Below, piece by piece: positions 45,901 through 54,090 of a stretch of DNA of 64,000 bases. This DNA is from Hexactinellida sp. DTS-2022 (Eukaryota; Porifera; Hexactinellida). A program made the position numbers and the translations under genes. The notes below the pieces were generated by a model. The model was not told where the DNA came from. It worked only from the letters and a program-made list of their open reading frames with translations, and did not search any database. Location: positions 4,154,001 through 4,218,000 of the forward strand of contig JAPNXP010000004.1 in the NCBI GenBank assembly GCA_028753945.1, in the 5' to 3' direction. Numbering within the stretch: position 1 is the first letter of the stretch; each line of letters begins with the position of its first letter.

Positions 45901-45908
45901 AAATGTGA
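24965..45908 (+). CDS. PLS3: Plastin/fimbrin, actin-bundling protein (12 exons)
   Basis: Exons: 24965-25024, 25078-25233, 29796-30061, 30857-31064, 31381-31569, 32333-32407, 32777-32857, 38672-38896, 39575-39764, 40858-40964, 41552-41695, 45753-45908. They join in frame to 618 codons plus TGA, close to vertebrate plastins (about 630). Two EF-hands come first: loop D22..E33 and loop D58..E69, both with canonical Ca ligands. The four calponin-homology domains follow as two actin-binding pairs, about 113-390 and 391-618. Diagnostic stretches include [42 protein letters not shown] and [18 protein letters not shown] text near the C-terminus. The protein should cross-link actin filaments in a Ca-regulated way. 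It is equally related to vertebrate PLS1, PLS2/LCP1 and PLS3, so the symbol is nominal. All introns are GT-AG except 32408-32776 (GC-AG). Introns 2, 7, 9 and 11 are loaded with transposons. No AATAAA was seen soon after the stop. Confidence 0.95.
26608..26900. mobile_element. Foldback element in plastin intron 2
   Basis: AATGTGTCAAAAATTCC is mirrored by GGAATTTTTGACACATT. Arms of about 145 bp meet near 26,754, giving mirrored short ORFs that are not genes. Parts (CGAGTGACCCC, nearby GTTGCTATGG) resemble the 56.7-57.2 kb and 61.1-63.4 kb foldback family. Confidence 0.7.
27522..29130. mobile_element. 1.6-kb foldback element in plastin intron 2
   Basis: CCAGGGACTTCTTTAATATA is mirrored at the right end. 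Left arm 27,522 to about 27,985; right arm about 28,235-29,130, enlarged by a hAT MITE at 28,526-28,939. The loop has GGTTAACCGGTTAACCG. No transposase is present. Confidence 0.8.
28526..28939. mobile_element. hAT MITE nested in the foldback arm (414 bp)
   Basis: Ends CAGGGTTGATAAAAATC and AAATCAAACAACCCTG, flanked by ATTTCCGA on both sides (28518-28525 and 28940-28947). The opposite arm of the host foldback lacks the insert and serves as the empty site. TGATTTAAATCA repeats fill the interior. Confidence 0.92.
29345..29736. mobile_element. hAT MITE in plastin intron 2
   Basis: Ends CAGGGCCGTGCGAG and GTGGCACGGCCTTG. ATTTATG flanks both sides, 7 or 8 bp depending on which side the boundary G is counted. 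GACCTGGTCA and GCCCAGGT motifs recur subterminally. Confidence 0.75.
30062..30856. other. Plastin intron 3, no element identified
   Basis: AT-rich intron with several AACTCA/TGAGTT-bearing segments in both orientations around 30,300-30,830, possibly a decayed foldback. Confidence 0.4.
31589..31654. repeat. Perfect-looking hairpin in plastin intron 5
   Basis: ATCGCGAATAATGCTAAATA is mirrored by the sequence ending ATTATTCGCGAT, with ACACCTAATTAGGTGT at the centre. A 66-bp palindrome just after the exon 5 donor. Confidence 0.7.
31761..31944. mobile_element. TA-flanked MITE (184 bp)
   Basis: Ends CAGTCGACTCCGCTTAATAG and CTATTAAGCGGAGTCGACTG, with TA on both sides. Inverted relative of 21,639-21,822, better preserved at the tips. 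Confidence 0.85.
32408..32776 (+). other. GC-AG intron of plastin
   Basis: The exon 6 coding text ends in ATG followed by GCAAGT, and exon 7 begins after TTTAG. Only this GC donor keeps the frame and the collinear match to the plastin family. The intron contains a TA-flanked MITE 21 bp after the donor. Confidence 0.75.
32429..32559. mobile_element. TA-flanked MITE (131 bp)
   Basis: Ends CAGTAGAACCTCGTTAGTAC and a complement finishing GAGGTTCTACTG, with TA at 32427-32428 and 32560-32561. Same family as 705-825 and 39,196-39,365. Confidence 0.85.
32927..35119. mobile_element. Non-autonomous hAT element carrying a nested LINE
   Basis: Starts TAGTGTTGTAAGGTCGG, ends ATTTTACAACAATA, and is flanked by GGGAATAC on both sides (32919-32926 and 35120-35127). 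The AAATTTCCGGAAATTTCC subterminal repeats match the intact 312-bp relative at 48,871-49,182. The extra length is the LINE fragment inserted in it. Confidence 0.88.
33008..34930 (-). pseudogene. CR1/L2-type LINE reverse transcriptase, 5'-truncated and frameshifted
   Basis: Two overlapping minus-strand frames (33,953-34,930 and 33,174-34,139) encode one RT. The upstream part has [28 protein letters not shown] and [13 protein letters not shown] (motif A). The downstream part has [14 protein letters not shown], then [10 protein letters not shown] (motif C, YADD) and a C-terminal tail with [14 protein letters not shown] single-base frameshift separates them just before the PQGS motif. The endonuclease domain is missing. 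The 3' side has an AAGCGCTTCGAGAC block and an ATT-repeat tail, as in CR1/L2 elements. Dead copy inside plastin intron 7. Confidence 0.88.
35196..35417. repeat. 36-bp subterminal tandem repeat of hAT copy 1
   Basis: About six 36-bp units, each with ATCGATTGGATTGTCGATTG followed by a variable GCTGCATTTTTC or GCTTCGATTTTC. Probably transposase-binding sites. The short ORFs across it are repeat translations. Confidence 0.85.
35616..37544 (-). CDS. hAT transposase (BED zinc finger, DDE/D)
   Basis: An intact 642-aa protein. The N-terminal BED-type finger is C24/C29 with H55/H60. The RNase H-like core starts with D182 ([10 protein letters not shown]), then D247 in TTDNASNM, the conserved CxxH at C307-H310 and W365 in TRWGS. 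The hATC dimerisation region near 583-642 includes [12 protein letters not shown]610 is the likely third catalytic acid by family position. The protein should bind the subterminal repeats and cut and paste the element. The same protein is encoded by copy 2. Confidence 0.95.
   Translation of the reverse strand: MALESSLKDDFSIVLEDGSDIATCSQEGCTFKARKVPNKSGTGKSYFHSGNLAAHLKRKHPGRYDLLQAKRTRQEASAIGIQTAMDSFMNFTTEIPKKKIFEIELSKEEFERAAVESVTSNGLPLSVFEKTGLCQLLKPMLDKLDITLNRSSMKDRVLLQANKLRQVIAAEVEGKHICLKVDIASRNERSFLGINVQYFQEGHLQLRTLAVKEMFERHTGKEIKRCILDVLKSFRVNSIQVYSITTDNASNMVKCGQVMYEEIGEALDHELEQDRDEQDFLLETTLDANVANAVKQLDMNIFNINRCGAHTLALAIEDALKRDVDSKKTLDRARRVVKKLRTPNLMLKLRERGASKPILDVTTRWGSTYDMLERLLVLKPIIHDFGTFNENIALIEEEWVAIEQLKKDMEAPRNATTRIQGRLITAGALLAEWELMEFLCQGNEGSYFSLCLKEALHARKNSVVENNAFLGAVYVDLRYHRLLSPEQRECAKKHLFSTWQRIVLQQSLDKPQTEECNSSTEDMYPDFVARSNLDDPLEALLVQKDNQVPSKCREYSTSEMMIEAIEGLSNAPRLPKAEDIIKYWANHSNQDLRQLCLLVIALPVTQVSVERTFSGLKYILNNLRMKMAPEVVDSIMLLRCNV
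37918..38226. repeat. 21-22-bp subterminal repeat, right arm of copy 1
   Basis: About fourteen units of AATCGAAAAAAATCCAAGAA and close variants, in a composition quite unlike the left array. It has one 22-bp unit more than copy 2, which accounts for the whole length difference. Confidence 0.85.
39023..39195. mobile_element. TA-flanked MITE in plastin intron 8
   Basis: Ends CAGTCGAAATCGGG and CCCGATTTCGACTG, with TA on both sides. Long T and A runs border GCCTCC motifs inside. Confidence 0.85.
39196..39365. mobile_element. CAGTAGAACCTCG-family MITE abutting the previous one
   Basis: GTAGAACCTCGTTGGTTGCG to GTGATTCTACTG. Its left tip is fused with the neighbouring element's end, so one inserted in the TA/tip of the other. 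Confidence 0.65.
39940..40544. mobile_element. hAT MITE containing a palindromic minisatellite
   Basis: Ends CAAGGTTGCAACCG and CGGTTTCAACCTTG, flanked by GTATTAAC on both sides (39932-39939 and 40545-40552). Inside, about nine 33-bp units of ATTCGGTATTCGGTTGCCCG followed by ACCGAATATCATT (or close variants) span roughly 40,020-40,310. They produce mirrored repeat ORFs on both strands. Sits in plastin intron 9. Confidence 0.9.
41775..42130 (+). repeat. Helitron-like 5' segment in plastin intron 11
   Basis: Starts TCTATCTATCTACATATTAA then AAGCGCAATTTTTG and TTTGTTTG runs. The following 300 bp (GAATTAATTGGAAAGACTAC, ACAGGGGTAATTTTG) recur inverted at 44,500-44,890 and 45,000-45,438. Confidence 0.6.
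42178..42385. repeat. 208-bp GGTCCGGCCGGACC repeat, copy 1
   Basis: Starts CTGTCACGAAATATTCGG and ends AATATTATTT. Repeated TTTGGTCCGGCCGGAC and ATATTTCAGA blocks. An inverted copy of the same length lies at 43,330-43,537. Confidence 0.75.
42597..42616. repeat. (TGTC)n microsatellite
   Basis: About five tandem TGTC units. Confidence 0.8.
42638..43040. mobile_element. Foldback MITE with GCTGTTAACAGC units
   Basis: The palindromic dodecamer GCTGTTAACAGC and variants recur at both sides of an AT-rich middle. Flanks AGCACAGG and AGCACAGC may be an aged 8-bp duplication. The tips are poorly defined. Confidence 0.5.
43330..43537. repeat. 208-bp GGTCCGGCCGGACC repeat, inverted copy 2
   Basis: Reverse complement of 42,178-42,385 with the same end points and only scattered differences. 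Confidence 0.75.
43690..45438 (-). mobile_element. Cluster of Helitron-like fragments in plastin intron 11
   Basis: Several segments carry TCGCTTTGCGAC / GGTCGCTTCGCGAC-type palindromes near 43,690-43,870, 44,289-44,400 and 44,885-44,965. Runs of ACAAACAAAC and TATTAAAAGCGCAATTG (complement) follow at the outer ends. The outermost minus-strand end starts TCTATCTATC just after an A, like the plus-strand copy at 41,775. Two roughly 370-bp stretches are near duplicates. Exact boundaries are not resolved. Confidence 0.5.
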
Positions 45909-46398
45909 TTGTGTGTGTAGGAGTGTCCAATATGAAATTATACTTTATTTAGGTTAGAAGAGTGTTATCCTTAACAGTGTTTATATTTATTTTTATACAA
46001 TTGTCTATTGTTGTTGTTGTTGTTGTTGTTGATTAGTAGTTAGATTATCCTTGTATAGTATAGTACTCTTAACATACTGTATTTTGTAGGAAATGTTCTA
46101 TATTATGAGGTGCTCTATTGTACAAATTATATTGTTTAATTATTAAGTTTCTAGCTAAACAATATTTCTGACAACTACTACACAATTCCCGGTGATGAGC
46201 TCTGCTGTAACCATAGGCGCCAAATTCTATTTTTTCGAGGTCGGACCCCCTCCACCCAACCGTCAAGGTTTGGGTATAATTTTTGATATTTCCTAATTTA
46301 AAACCCCGATTTTTTTGTTCAGCCTTAAAAGCATCAGAACGATTTCAATAGTGTGCACTTATAGTATAAACTATAGTAGGACTCTACTATAACGTTTT
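45909..46398. other. 3' flank of plastin with (GTT)n
   Basis: A run of about eight GTT units at 46,009-46,031. No gene, and no clear AATAAA. Confidence 0.5.
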
Positions 46399-46600
46399 TT
46401 ACTGTGCCGACTATACTATAGTATAGTGGCCCAGTATTGGACTTAGTGCTTTGGTATATTATTACTGTGCCGACTATACTATAGTATAGTGGCCCAGGTC
46501 TAATCTTAGTGCTTTGGTATATTATTTTCCTTCCGTATCCTCTCCACAGAACAGAGTTTGATTAACTAAGAGCCAAAATTTCAGGATAGGTGCCTCATGG
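46399..46600. repeat. 63-bp tandem duplication within a dispersed repeat
   Basis: Two units beginning ACTGTGCCGACTATACTATA lie 63 bp apart. The rest aligns with 181-560 at the window start. Confidence 0.65.
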
Positions 46601-47160
46601 GTTACAGATGTGCACCTGGGGTCAGGATTTTTGCTTAAAATTTTTTGGACACATTTTTAAACCTGTTTAATGCTAGAAAAGGAACAATAAATAGTCCGCG
46701 AATATTCAATTTATATGCATTCGATAGAGAATACAATTCTACACCTTGTCACAGTGCACGAATTTTCAAATTGCGCTTCATTTGCAATATTTGTACCACA
46801 ATTGAGTCGCAAATTTTATCTGTTTACTAACACTTAAGTTCCATTGAAAGTGTTAAACTTAATCCTATTGTTTCAACTTGTAATAATTATATTGTTGAGA
46901 TGGCTTCTATTTTCTAATTGAAAACTATGATTCTCATTCCTTAACAGCGACAGATTATGTGATTATATTTACTCCTGCGAGAATATTATTGCACTGTTAA
47001 TATACTGACGTAATTAATTATAATTAATTCAGTCAATATATGACTTATATAGATGCTTGCAATTTGTTTATTAGGGGTTATCGAGTGTGCGCAATTGAAT
47101 TTTGATAGCCAAATTAATTAATTTATTATTTATGACAAAATAATTTAACTTAATTAAAAA

Positions 47161-47273
47161 TCCAAAATTGCAGCCTGTGCCGACGCATGTTCCTTTGGTG
47201 GCACTATATTATGGTGGTGGTTTTTTGATAGAGCTCCCAAAGGACATGCTGTCTGCACAGCTGCAATTTTGGA
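47161..47273. mobile_element. Short MITE, TGTGCCGAC family, copy 1
   Basis: TCCAAAATTGCAGC at the left and GCTGCAATTTTGGA at the right. CTTTGGTGGCACTATATTA occurs inside. Two relatives lie at 47,719-47,827 and 56,365-56,476. Confidence 0.75.
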
Positions 47274-47718
47274 TTTTATTATTATTATTTTTTTTTCTCC
47301 GTAGACGGTGCCCTGGGCACACCTTTATACGTTGAGGGCTTAAACTTGGCATGTAGGTGCGGAGTGCCCTTCTAATTTGCACCTGGGGTTACGATTTATG
47401 ATCAAATAATTTTAACACCTATTTAATCCAATTATGGCTTAGCCAATTAAATTCGAGGGTTGTCCCAGTATGGATTAGCAGCTAGCATCCAATTAGTATA
47501 AAAGGATTTTCTATCAATTGTTAGTGTGCATATAGAATGCCTAACCGAAGCTGTAATTTAATTTGTCGAGAGTAAGAAGTCTTTAATTCACTGCACATAT
47601 TGAGGTTTAGTCATTACCTCCATGACTCCACCTGCATCATTTCAGTTTAGCTAATTCTATTGAAGATTTTAAGTACAAATTAATTCTAGCGAAGTATAAA
47701 TTAAAATATAAATAATAT

Positions 47719-47827
47719 ACCTGTGCCGATAGTATTTTCCTTGGAGGCACTATCAATTACCCAACCGGTAGCCTCCAATAGATAGTGCCACCAAAGGGAA
47801 ATAAGTCGGCACAGCTGCAATTTTGGA
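47719..47827. mobile_element. Short MITE, TGTGCCGAC family, copy 2
   Basis: CCTGTGCCGATAG at the left and GTCGGCACAGCTGCAATTTT at the right. The left tip is shortened. Confidence 0.65.
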
Positions 47828-48054
47828 TTTTTTACTATAAGAAGCACAATAAAATCCATTTCCAATTGTCTCGGTTATTTGACCATGTAACTCGATATCG
47901 ATATTGGATTGGCACCTCCGTACGCGATGGCCTGACTAGACCATTTGTAGTAGATATTTCAAATTTTGACATGAGATAGAGAATTTCCTGGATATGATCA
48001 CCTCGAAGCCTGAATTCTCAATTTTGTCTTTGTTCGTCAGTTATATCCAGTGTT

Positions 48055-48782
48055 GCCGTCGGATGGGAATTTCCATTCCCACAGGATTTCTGTGGGGATT
48101 CCCATATGGAGATCCCCATGGGAAACCCAATATGGGGATCCCCACAGACGATTATCTGATTCCCATTCCATTTCCATGGGTATAGGGATATGCCTTTTCG
48201 AGGCAGCTATAACAATTCAGAAAAGTAGTAGGAAAATGAAGAAACTGGTGTAAGTTCCAGGGTTGATAAAAATCATGATTTTTTTAAAAAAATCAAAAAA
48301 ATCAGATTTTTTTGATTTAAATCAGAATTTTGATTTTAATTGTTTTTTTTTGCAATCTATATCACACTGGCGTATATTCTTTGGCTAATAGATTAATTAC
48401 ATTGTTAGTGACTCATTATCAATGTAATTTTACTCATTATCAATGTATTTCTTTTCTTTTCGCAAAAAACAATAGACATAAAAAATCTGATTTAAATCAA
48501 AAAAGTCTTGATTTAAATCAAAAAAAGTCCGACTTTTTGATTTAAATCAGACTTCTTTGATTAAAATCAGATTTTTGATTTAAATCATGATTTTTATTAA
48601 TAAAAATCATTGATTTAAATCATGATTTAAATCAATGATTTAAATCACTTGATTCAAATCAAACAACCCTGGGTGTAACGTCCCTGTTGGCCTTGTATGA
48701 GTTGTATTGGTATCCAAATGGGAATTCTCATGGGGATCCCCACAGGGGAAAATCTGATTCCCATCCCATTCCCATGGGTTTA
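48055..48782. repeat. GGGGATCCCCA-rich repeat split by a hAT MITE
   Basis: GGATGGGAATTTCCATTCCC, GGGGATCCCCA and CCCATTCCCATGG blocks occur at 48,055-48,190 and again at 48,710-48,780, on either side of the MITE at 48,258-48,671. The outer boundaries are unclear. Confidence 0.5.
48258..48671. mobile_element. hAT MITE, 414 bp, ATTTAAATCA family
   Basis: Same tips and same 414-bp length as 28,526-28,939. The flanks GTGTAAGTTC and GTGTAACGTC are similar but not a clean 8-bp duplication. Confidence 0.75.
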
Positions 48783-48870
48783 CAATTGCGCACACAAATT
48801 TACCAAAATAGGACATTTATCAAAAAAATACCAAAATTAGTATTAAAAATACTCTGGGTGTACACTGCGC

Positions 48871-49182
48871 TAGTGTTGTAAAATTTCCAAAAATTTTGTT
48901 TTATATGGAAATTTCCGAAAATTTCCGGAAATTTCTGGAAAGTTTACATATTTTCAAATTATGCTTGGGAACTATATTTGAAATAGCCATAATTTTTGTG
49001 CTGCTTAAGTTAGACTATCATGAGGGAAAATAACAAGCGCACAGTAACAACTCTACATTATAGATATGGTTTAACAAAATTAAAAAAACTAGGTATATAT
49101 AATACTTTTTCCTTGTAAAATTTCCGGAAATTTAGCTATTTTTTGGAAATTTCCTAGGAAATTTTCCGACCTTACAACACTA
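48871..49182. mobile_element. hAT MITE, TAGTGTTGTAA tips, intact
   Basis: TAGTGTTGTAAAATTTCC to GACCTTACAACACTA, flanked by CACTGCGC on both sides (48863-48870 and 49183-49190). Uninterrupted relative of the LINE-bearing element at 32,927-35,119. Confidence 0.92.
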
Positions 49183-49278
49183 CACTGCGCACACAAATTA
49201 ATTCCAATTTGACGCACCCTTCCAGCATTTTCCTTAAAATCACGCACCCTGGGTGCGCCGCGCACCCAGATGAAGGCC

Positions 49279-49418
49279 TGATACAAGGTGATACAATATT
49301 GATACAAGGTGATACAGACTGATACAAGGTAGATACAGGCTGATACAAGGTCATACAGACTGATACAAGGTGATACAAGATTGATAGAAGGTGATACAGA
49401 CTGATACAAGGTAGATAT
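49279..49418. repeat. GATACAAGGT minisatellite, left part
   Basis: Units of 10-20 bp, TGATACAAGGTGATACAGAC and variants. The array continues at 52,659 beyond hAT copy 2. Confidence 0.85.
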
Positions 49419-52400
49419 CAGGGTTGCCAATCCAATCCAATCGAGAAGATTATCGATTGCCGATTGCTGCATTTTTCATCGATTGGATTGTCGATTGGAT
49501 TGCTGCATTTTTCATCGATTGGATTGTCGATTGGATTGCTTCGATTTTCATCGATTGGATTGTCGATTGGATCGCTGCATTTTTCATCGATTGGATTGTC
49601 GATTAGATTGCTGCATTTTTCATCGATTGGATTGTCGATTGGATTGCTTCGATTTTCATCGATTGGATTGTCGATTGGATTGCAATCGATGAATTTTCAT
49701 TGATTTTTATCGAATGTTTTTTTTTTTAATCTCTACATAATCCCAAAATCTAAAATGTTCAATTGCTTGTCAATTAAACCCAATGATATATGTTTTAAGT
49801 TTGAAACACTACTGTTTTTGATATAAATATAGAGGAGTAACTATACTGTGTGTAAACTGTAAATGAATCTAAATAAAAAATTAGACATTACAACGCAATA
49901 ACATTATTGAGTCGACGACTTCAGGAGCCATCTTCATTCTAAGATTATTTAGTATATATTTCAAGCCGCTGAATGTTCTCTCGACTGATACTTGGGTTAC
50001 GGGCAAAGCAATAACGAGGAGGCAGAGTTGTCGTAAATCTTGGTTAGAATGGTTTGCCCAATATTTGATTATGTCTTCAGCTTTTGGAAGACGGGGAGCA
50101 TTAGATAGTCCTTCTATTGCTTCAATCATCATTTCAGATGTGCTATACTCACGGCACTTTGATGGTACTTGATTGTCCTTCTGAACGAGGAGAGCTTCCA
50201 AGGGATCATCTAGATTAGATCTAGCAACAAAGTCGGGATACATATCCTCTGTAGAGGAGTTGCATTCTTCGGTTTGAGGTTTATCCAAACTTTGCTGAAG
50301 AACAATCCTTTGCCATGTTGAGAAAAGGTGTTTTTTCGCACATTCTCTCTGCTCAGGAGATAGTAGTCTATGGTACCGGAGGTCCACGTATACCGCTCCG
50401 AGAAAGGCATTATTTTCTACAACTGAATTCTTTCGAGCATGAAGCGCCTCTTTTAGGCAGAGCGAGAAATATGATCCCTCGTTGCCCTGACACAGAAACT
50501 CCATCAATTCCCATTCAGCAAGGAGAGCACCAGCAGTTATTAATCGACCCTGGATGCGGGTGGTAGCATTCCTTGGAGCCTCCATATCTTTTTTTAACTG
50601 CTCGATTGCAACCCATTCTTCTTCTATCAATGCAATATTTTCGTTGAAAGTTCCAAAATCATGGATTATCGGCTTAAGAACAAGCAATCGCTCGAGCATA
50701 TCATAGGTAGACCCCCACCTAGTAGTAACATCAAGAATTGGTTTAGAAGCACCCCTTTCTCTTAGTTTTAGCATTAGGTTTGGAGTTCTTAGCTTCTTTA
50801 CTACTCTTCTTGCTCGATCCAAGGTCTTCTTGCTGTCTACATCTCTCTTTAAAGCATCTTCGATCGCAAGCGCTAGAGTGTGCGCACCACATCGATTTAT
50901 GTTAAATATGTTCATATCAAGCTGCTTGACAGCATTGGCTACGTTTGCGTCAAGCGTTGTTTCCAAAAGGAAGTCTTGTTCATCACGATCCTGTTCCAAT
51001 TCATGATCCAAAGCCTCTCCTATCTCCTCGTACATAACCTGGCCGCATTTCACCATATTTGATGCATTGTCCGTAGTGATTGAGTAAACTTGAATCGAAT
51101 TTACTCTAAATGACTTCAACACATCCAGTATACAACGTTTAATCTCCTTGCCAGTGTGGCGTTCGAACATTTCTTTTACCGCCAGGGTCCGTAATTGTAA
51201 GTGTCCCTCTTGAAAATACTGAACATTTATTCCGAGGAAACTGCGTTCGTTCCGGGAGGCGATATCAACCTTAAGACAGATATGCTTACCCTCAACCTCA
51301 GCAGCTATTACTTGACGCAATTTATTAGCTTGAAGTAGTACCCGATCTTTCATGCTTGAACGATTTAAAGTAATGTCTAATTTATCCAGCATCGGCTTGA
51401 GAAGCTGGCACAGACCAGTTTTCTCAAATACCGATAATGGCAAACCATTGCTGGTCACGGATTCGACAGCTGCTCTTTCAAATTCCTCTTTAGATAGTTC
51501 TATCTCGAAGATTTTTTTCTTTGGGATTTCAGTCGTAAAATTCATAAACGAATCCATAGCTGTTTGAATTCCAATTGCGGATGCCTCCTGTCGAGTACGC
51601 TTTGCCTGTAGGAGATCGTACCGTCCAGGGTGCTTTCTTTTCAAATGTGCTGCTAAATTCCCCGAGTGAAAGTATGACTTACCAGTACCAGATTTATTTG
51701 GAACTTTTCTTGCCTTGAATGTACAGCCCTCTTGACTACACGTAGCTATATCGCTTCCATCCTCCAATACAATAGAAAAATCATCTTTCAATGATGATTC
51801 TAAAGCCATTTAGTCGAATTAGCTAGTGTTGGATAGCGAAAAATTAAATGCAAGGATATTTAGTTAGGTTATTCTATTATGAACAGTTAAGGGACGAAAA
51901 TTGTGTTGATAATAGAGAGACTTTTTAATAAGCGAACTCAACTAAATACAAACCCTATGTAAATAGTTAAATTGGAACCATAGGGCTTGTTCATTATTTA
52001 ATTTATTTTTAAAAACTCAAAATAATTAATTAATTAAGCAGAAGAAAAATTGTTCACAAAAAAGATTTGACTGTATATCACATGAGTTATGAAAGAATAA
52101 ACTAACCAAAACAAATATAATCTGGTTGACTATAAACTATACTAGTATACGTAGTGTTTCACTAAGTAATAACACTATACAAAAACAATCGAAAAAATTC
52201 GAAGAAACAATAAAAAAATCCAAGAAACAATCGAAAAAAATCCAAGAAACAATCGAAAACAATCCAAAAAAATCCAAAAAACAATCCAAAAAAATCCAAG
52301 AAACAATCGAAAAAAATCGGGAAAAATCCAAAAAACAATCGAAAAAAATCCAAAAAAGTCCAAGAAACAATCCAAAAAAATCCAAGAAACAATCGAAAAA

Positions 52401-52658
52401 AATCGGGAAAAATCCAAGAAACAATCGAAAAAAATCCAAAAACAATCGAAAAAAATCGAAAAAACAATCGATGATATTTTTGGATTGTCGATTTTGATTG
52501 GATTGCCATCCGAATAATCGATCGACAAAATTTGGATTGTCGATTTCGATTGGATTGTTATCCGAATAATCGATTGACGAAATTTGGATTGCCGATTGTC
52601 CAAAAAGGGCTCGATTGGATTGGATTGTCGATTGGATTGGATTGGATTGGCAACCCTG
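49419..52658 (-). mobile_element. Full-length autonomous hAT transposon, copy 2
   Basis: 3,240 bp, same tips as copy 1, flanked by GTAGATAT on both sides (49411-49418 and 52659-52666). Inserted in the GATACAAGGT minisatellite. It differs from copy 1 mainly by loss of one 22-bp unit of the right subterminal array. Confidence 0.96.
49881..51809 (-). CDS. hAT transposase (BED zinc finger), copy 2
   Basis: A 642-aa protein with the same sequence as the transposase at 35,616-37,544, including BED ligands C24/C29/H55/H60, the D182 and D247 acids, C307/H310, W365 and the VSVERTFS region. No stops or frameshifts. Identity of two copies in different targets points to recent movement by an active enzyme. 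Confidence 0.95.
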   Translation of the reverse strand: MALESSLKDDFSIVLEDGSDIATCSQEGCTFKARKVPNKSGTGKSYFHSGNLAAHLKRKHPGRYDLLQAKRTRQEASAIGIQTAMDSFMNFTTEIPKKKIFEIELSKEEFERAAVESVTSNGLPLSVFEKTGLCQLLKPMLDKLDITLNRSSMKDRVLLQANKLRQVIAAEVEGKHICLKVDIASRNERSFLGINVQYFQEGHLQLRTLAVKEMFERHTGKEIKRCILDVLKSFRVNSIQVYSITTDNASNMVKCGQVMYEEIGEALDHELEQDRDEQDFLLETTLDANVANAVKQLDMNIFNINRCGAHTLALAIEDALKRDVDSKKTLDRARRVVKKLRTPNLMLKLRERGASKPILDVTTRWGSTYDMLERLLVLKPIIHDFGTFNENIALIEEEWVAIEQLKKDMEAPRNATTRIQGRLITAGALLAEWELMEFLCQGNEGSYFSLCLKEALHARKNSVVENNAFLGAVYVDLRYHRLLSPEQRECAKKHLFSTWQRIVLQQSLDKPQTEECNSSTEDMYPDFVARSNLDDPLEALLVQKDNQVPSKCREYSTSEMMIEAIEGLSNAPRLPKAEDIIKYWANHSNQDLRQLCLLVIALPVTQVSVERTFSGLKYILNNLRMKMAPEVVDSIMLLRCNV

Positions 52659-52872
52659 GTAGATATAGACTGATACAAGGTCATACAAGATTTTTACAAG
52701 GTGATACAGACTGATACAAGGTGATACAAGATTGATACAAGACTAATAGTCTAATAGTACAAGGTGATACAGACTGTTACAATGTGATACAAGATGTTAC
52801 AAGGTGATACAAGATTGATACAACGGATAGACTGATACAACGTGATTTAGACTAATACAACATGATACAGGC
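52659..52872. repeat. GATACAAGGT minisatellite, right part
   Basis: Continuation of the array at 49,279-49,418, with more diverged units toward the right (GTTACAATGTGATACAAG). Confidence 0.8.
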
Positions 52873-54090
52873 TTATAAATGTGAATGTCAAATGTTGAAT
52901 ATGAAAACAACTTCACATATCAAATAAAATGACTAGTTAGTATATATACGCGGTAGTTCTATAGTTCCCCAGCTACAAGCGTGCTAATTTAAAATTGCTA
53001 CTAACTCGCGTAATGCTTCACTCAGAATCCTCATATCACACGGAGTCGGACGAATCGACACCAAAAATATCTGCTCCCACCAAGGTTCCCAACCTACCTC
53101 CTATAACAGTCAATTTGGCTCCACCAGTGAGTATGCCTCAAAGCAGTGGCGCTACCAATCGCTCGACTGATGGACCTCAGTCTAAGTCGAAGCAAATAAG
53201 AACGGATCAATTACCCGTTCATTACTCATAGAAGCCAATGTCAAACAAACGGAGCGCTGGGATAACCCCAGCAGTGGCCAAGGACATTGTTCCTACAAAG
53301 GCCGTTAGGGAGAAATCCTCCCACTTAACTCCGTCCTCTAGTCAGGGCGAAGAGACTCCGAGTTCTCTAGTGGCACACTCCCCTACAGGAGACGTTCAAT
53401 GCCATTATTCTCCAAGCTTTAGCCAAACTGGAAAGGAGAATATCAGGATTATTACCTAAGGATCACGACGACAATGAAAGTCAGCCAAATTACGTAGTGC
53501 TTCCAGCCGAGCTGGAAACTGATCTTAACATGTCCAGTTCCCAAGCAAGTGCATGGGATACGAGCTCCGCTTTTGATCCTGCCTCGTTAATTGATAATTA
53601 GTATTTTGAGGACACGTCACTAGAAGTGGCGGATTACATAACTAAATGTTTCTCAAACAGGCTGTCCTCCGAGGAACAACGAAAGGCTACCAAACAGAGA
53701 TGCAGCGGTCCGGAAATTTCATGGACCGGACCGTCATGATTTTTTCTGGACAGTCCAGACCGTATGATCAAAATATTGGATCGGTCTGGACCGGTCCAGA
53801 CCAGAGACGGAACCGGTCGACCGGTCGGGTCCCGGTCGGAACCTTGACCAATCGGTCAAGATCTCTATATGATCTATTCGATATCATGATACTGTATCAT
53901 AATTTGTTTTGATTGAATCTGGCTCCAATAGCCCCTGAGAGCTTTAGTAGTCTTATGATAAAGGAGCCTTCCTTAAATGGTCTAGGGCCATAATATTTAT
54001 TCCTAAATTATATGACATGACACTACAGTAGATTATTATTCTATTATTAATAAATTATTGCTAGCTATGATTGACCGGTCGACCGGCCGG

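Noticed and set aside
48250..48681. Exact 8-bp duplication around the 414-bp MITE
   Set aside because: GTAAGTTC and the right flank do not agree as octamers; only a loose 8/10 match exists, so I did not claim it.
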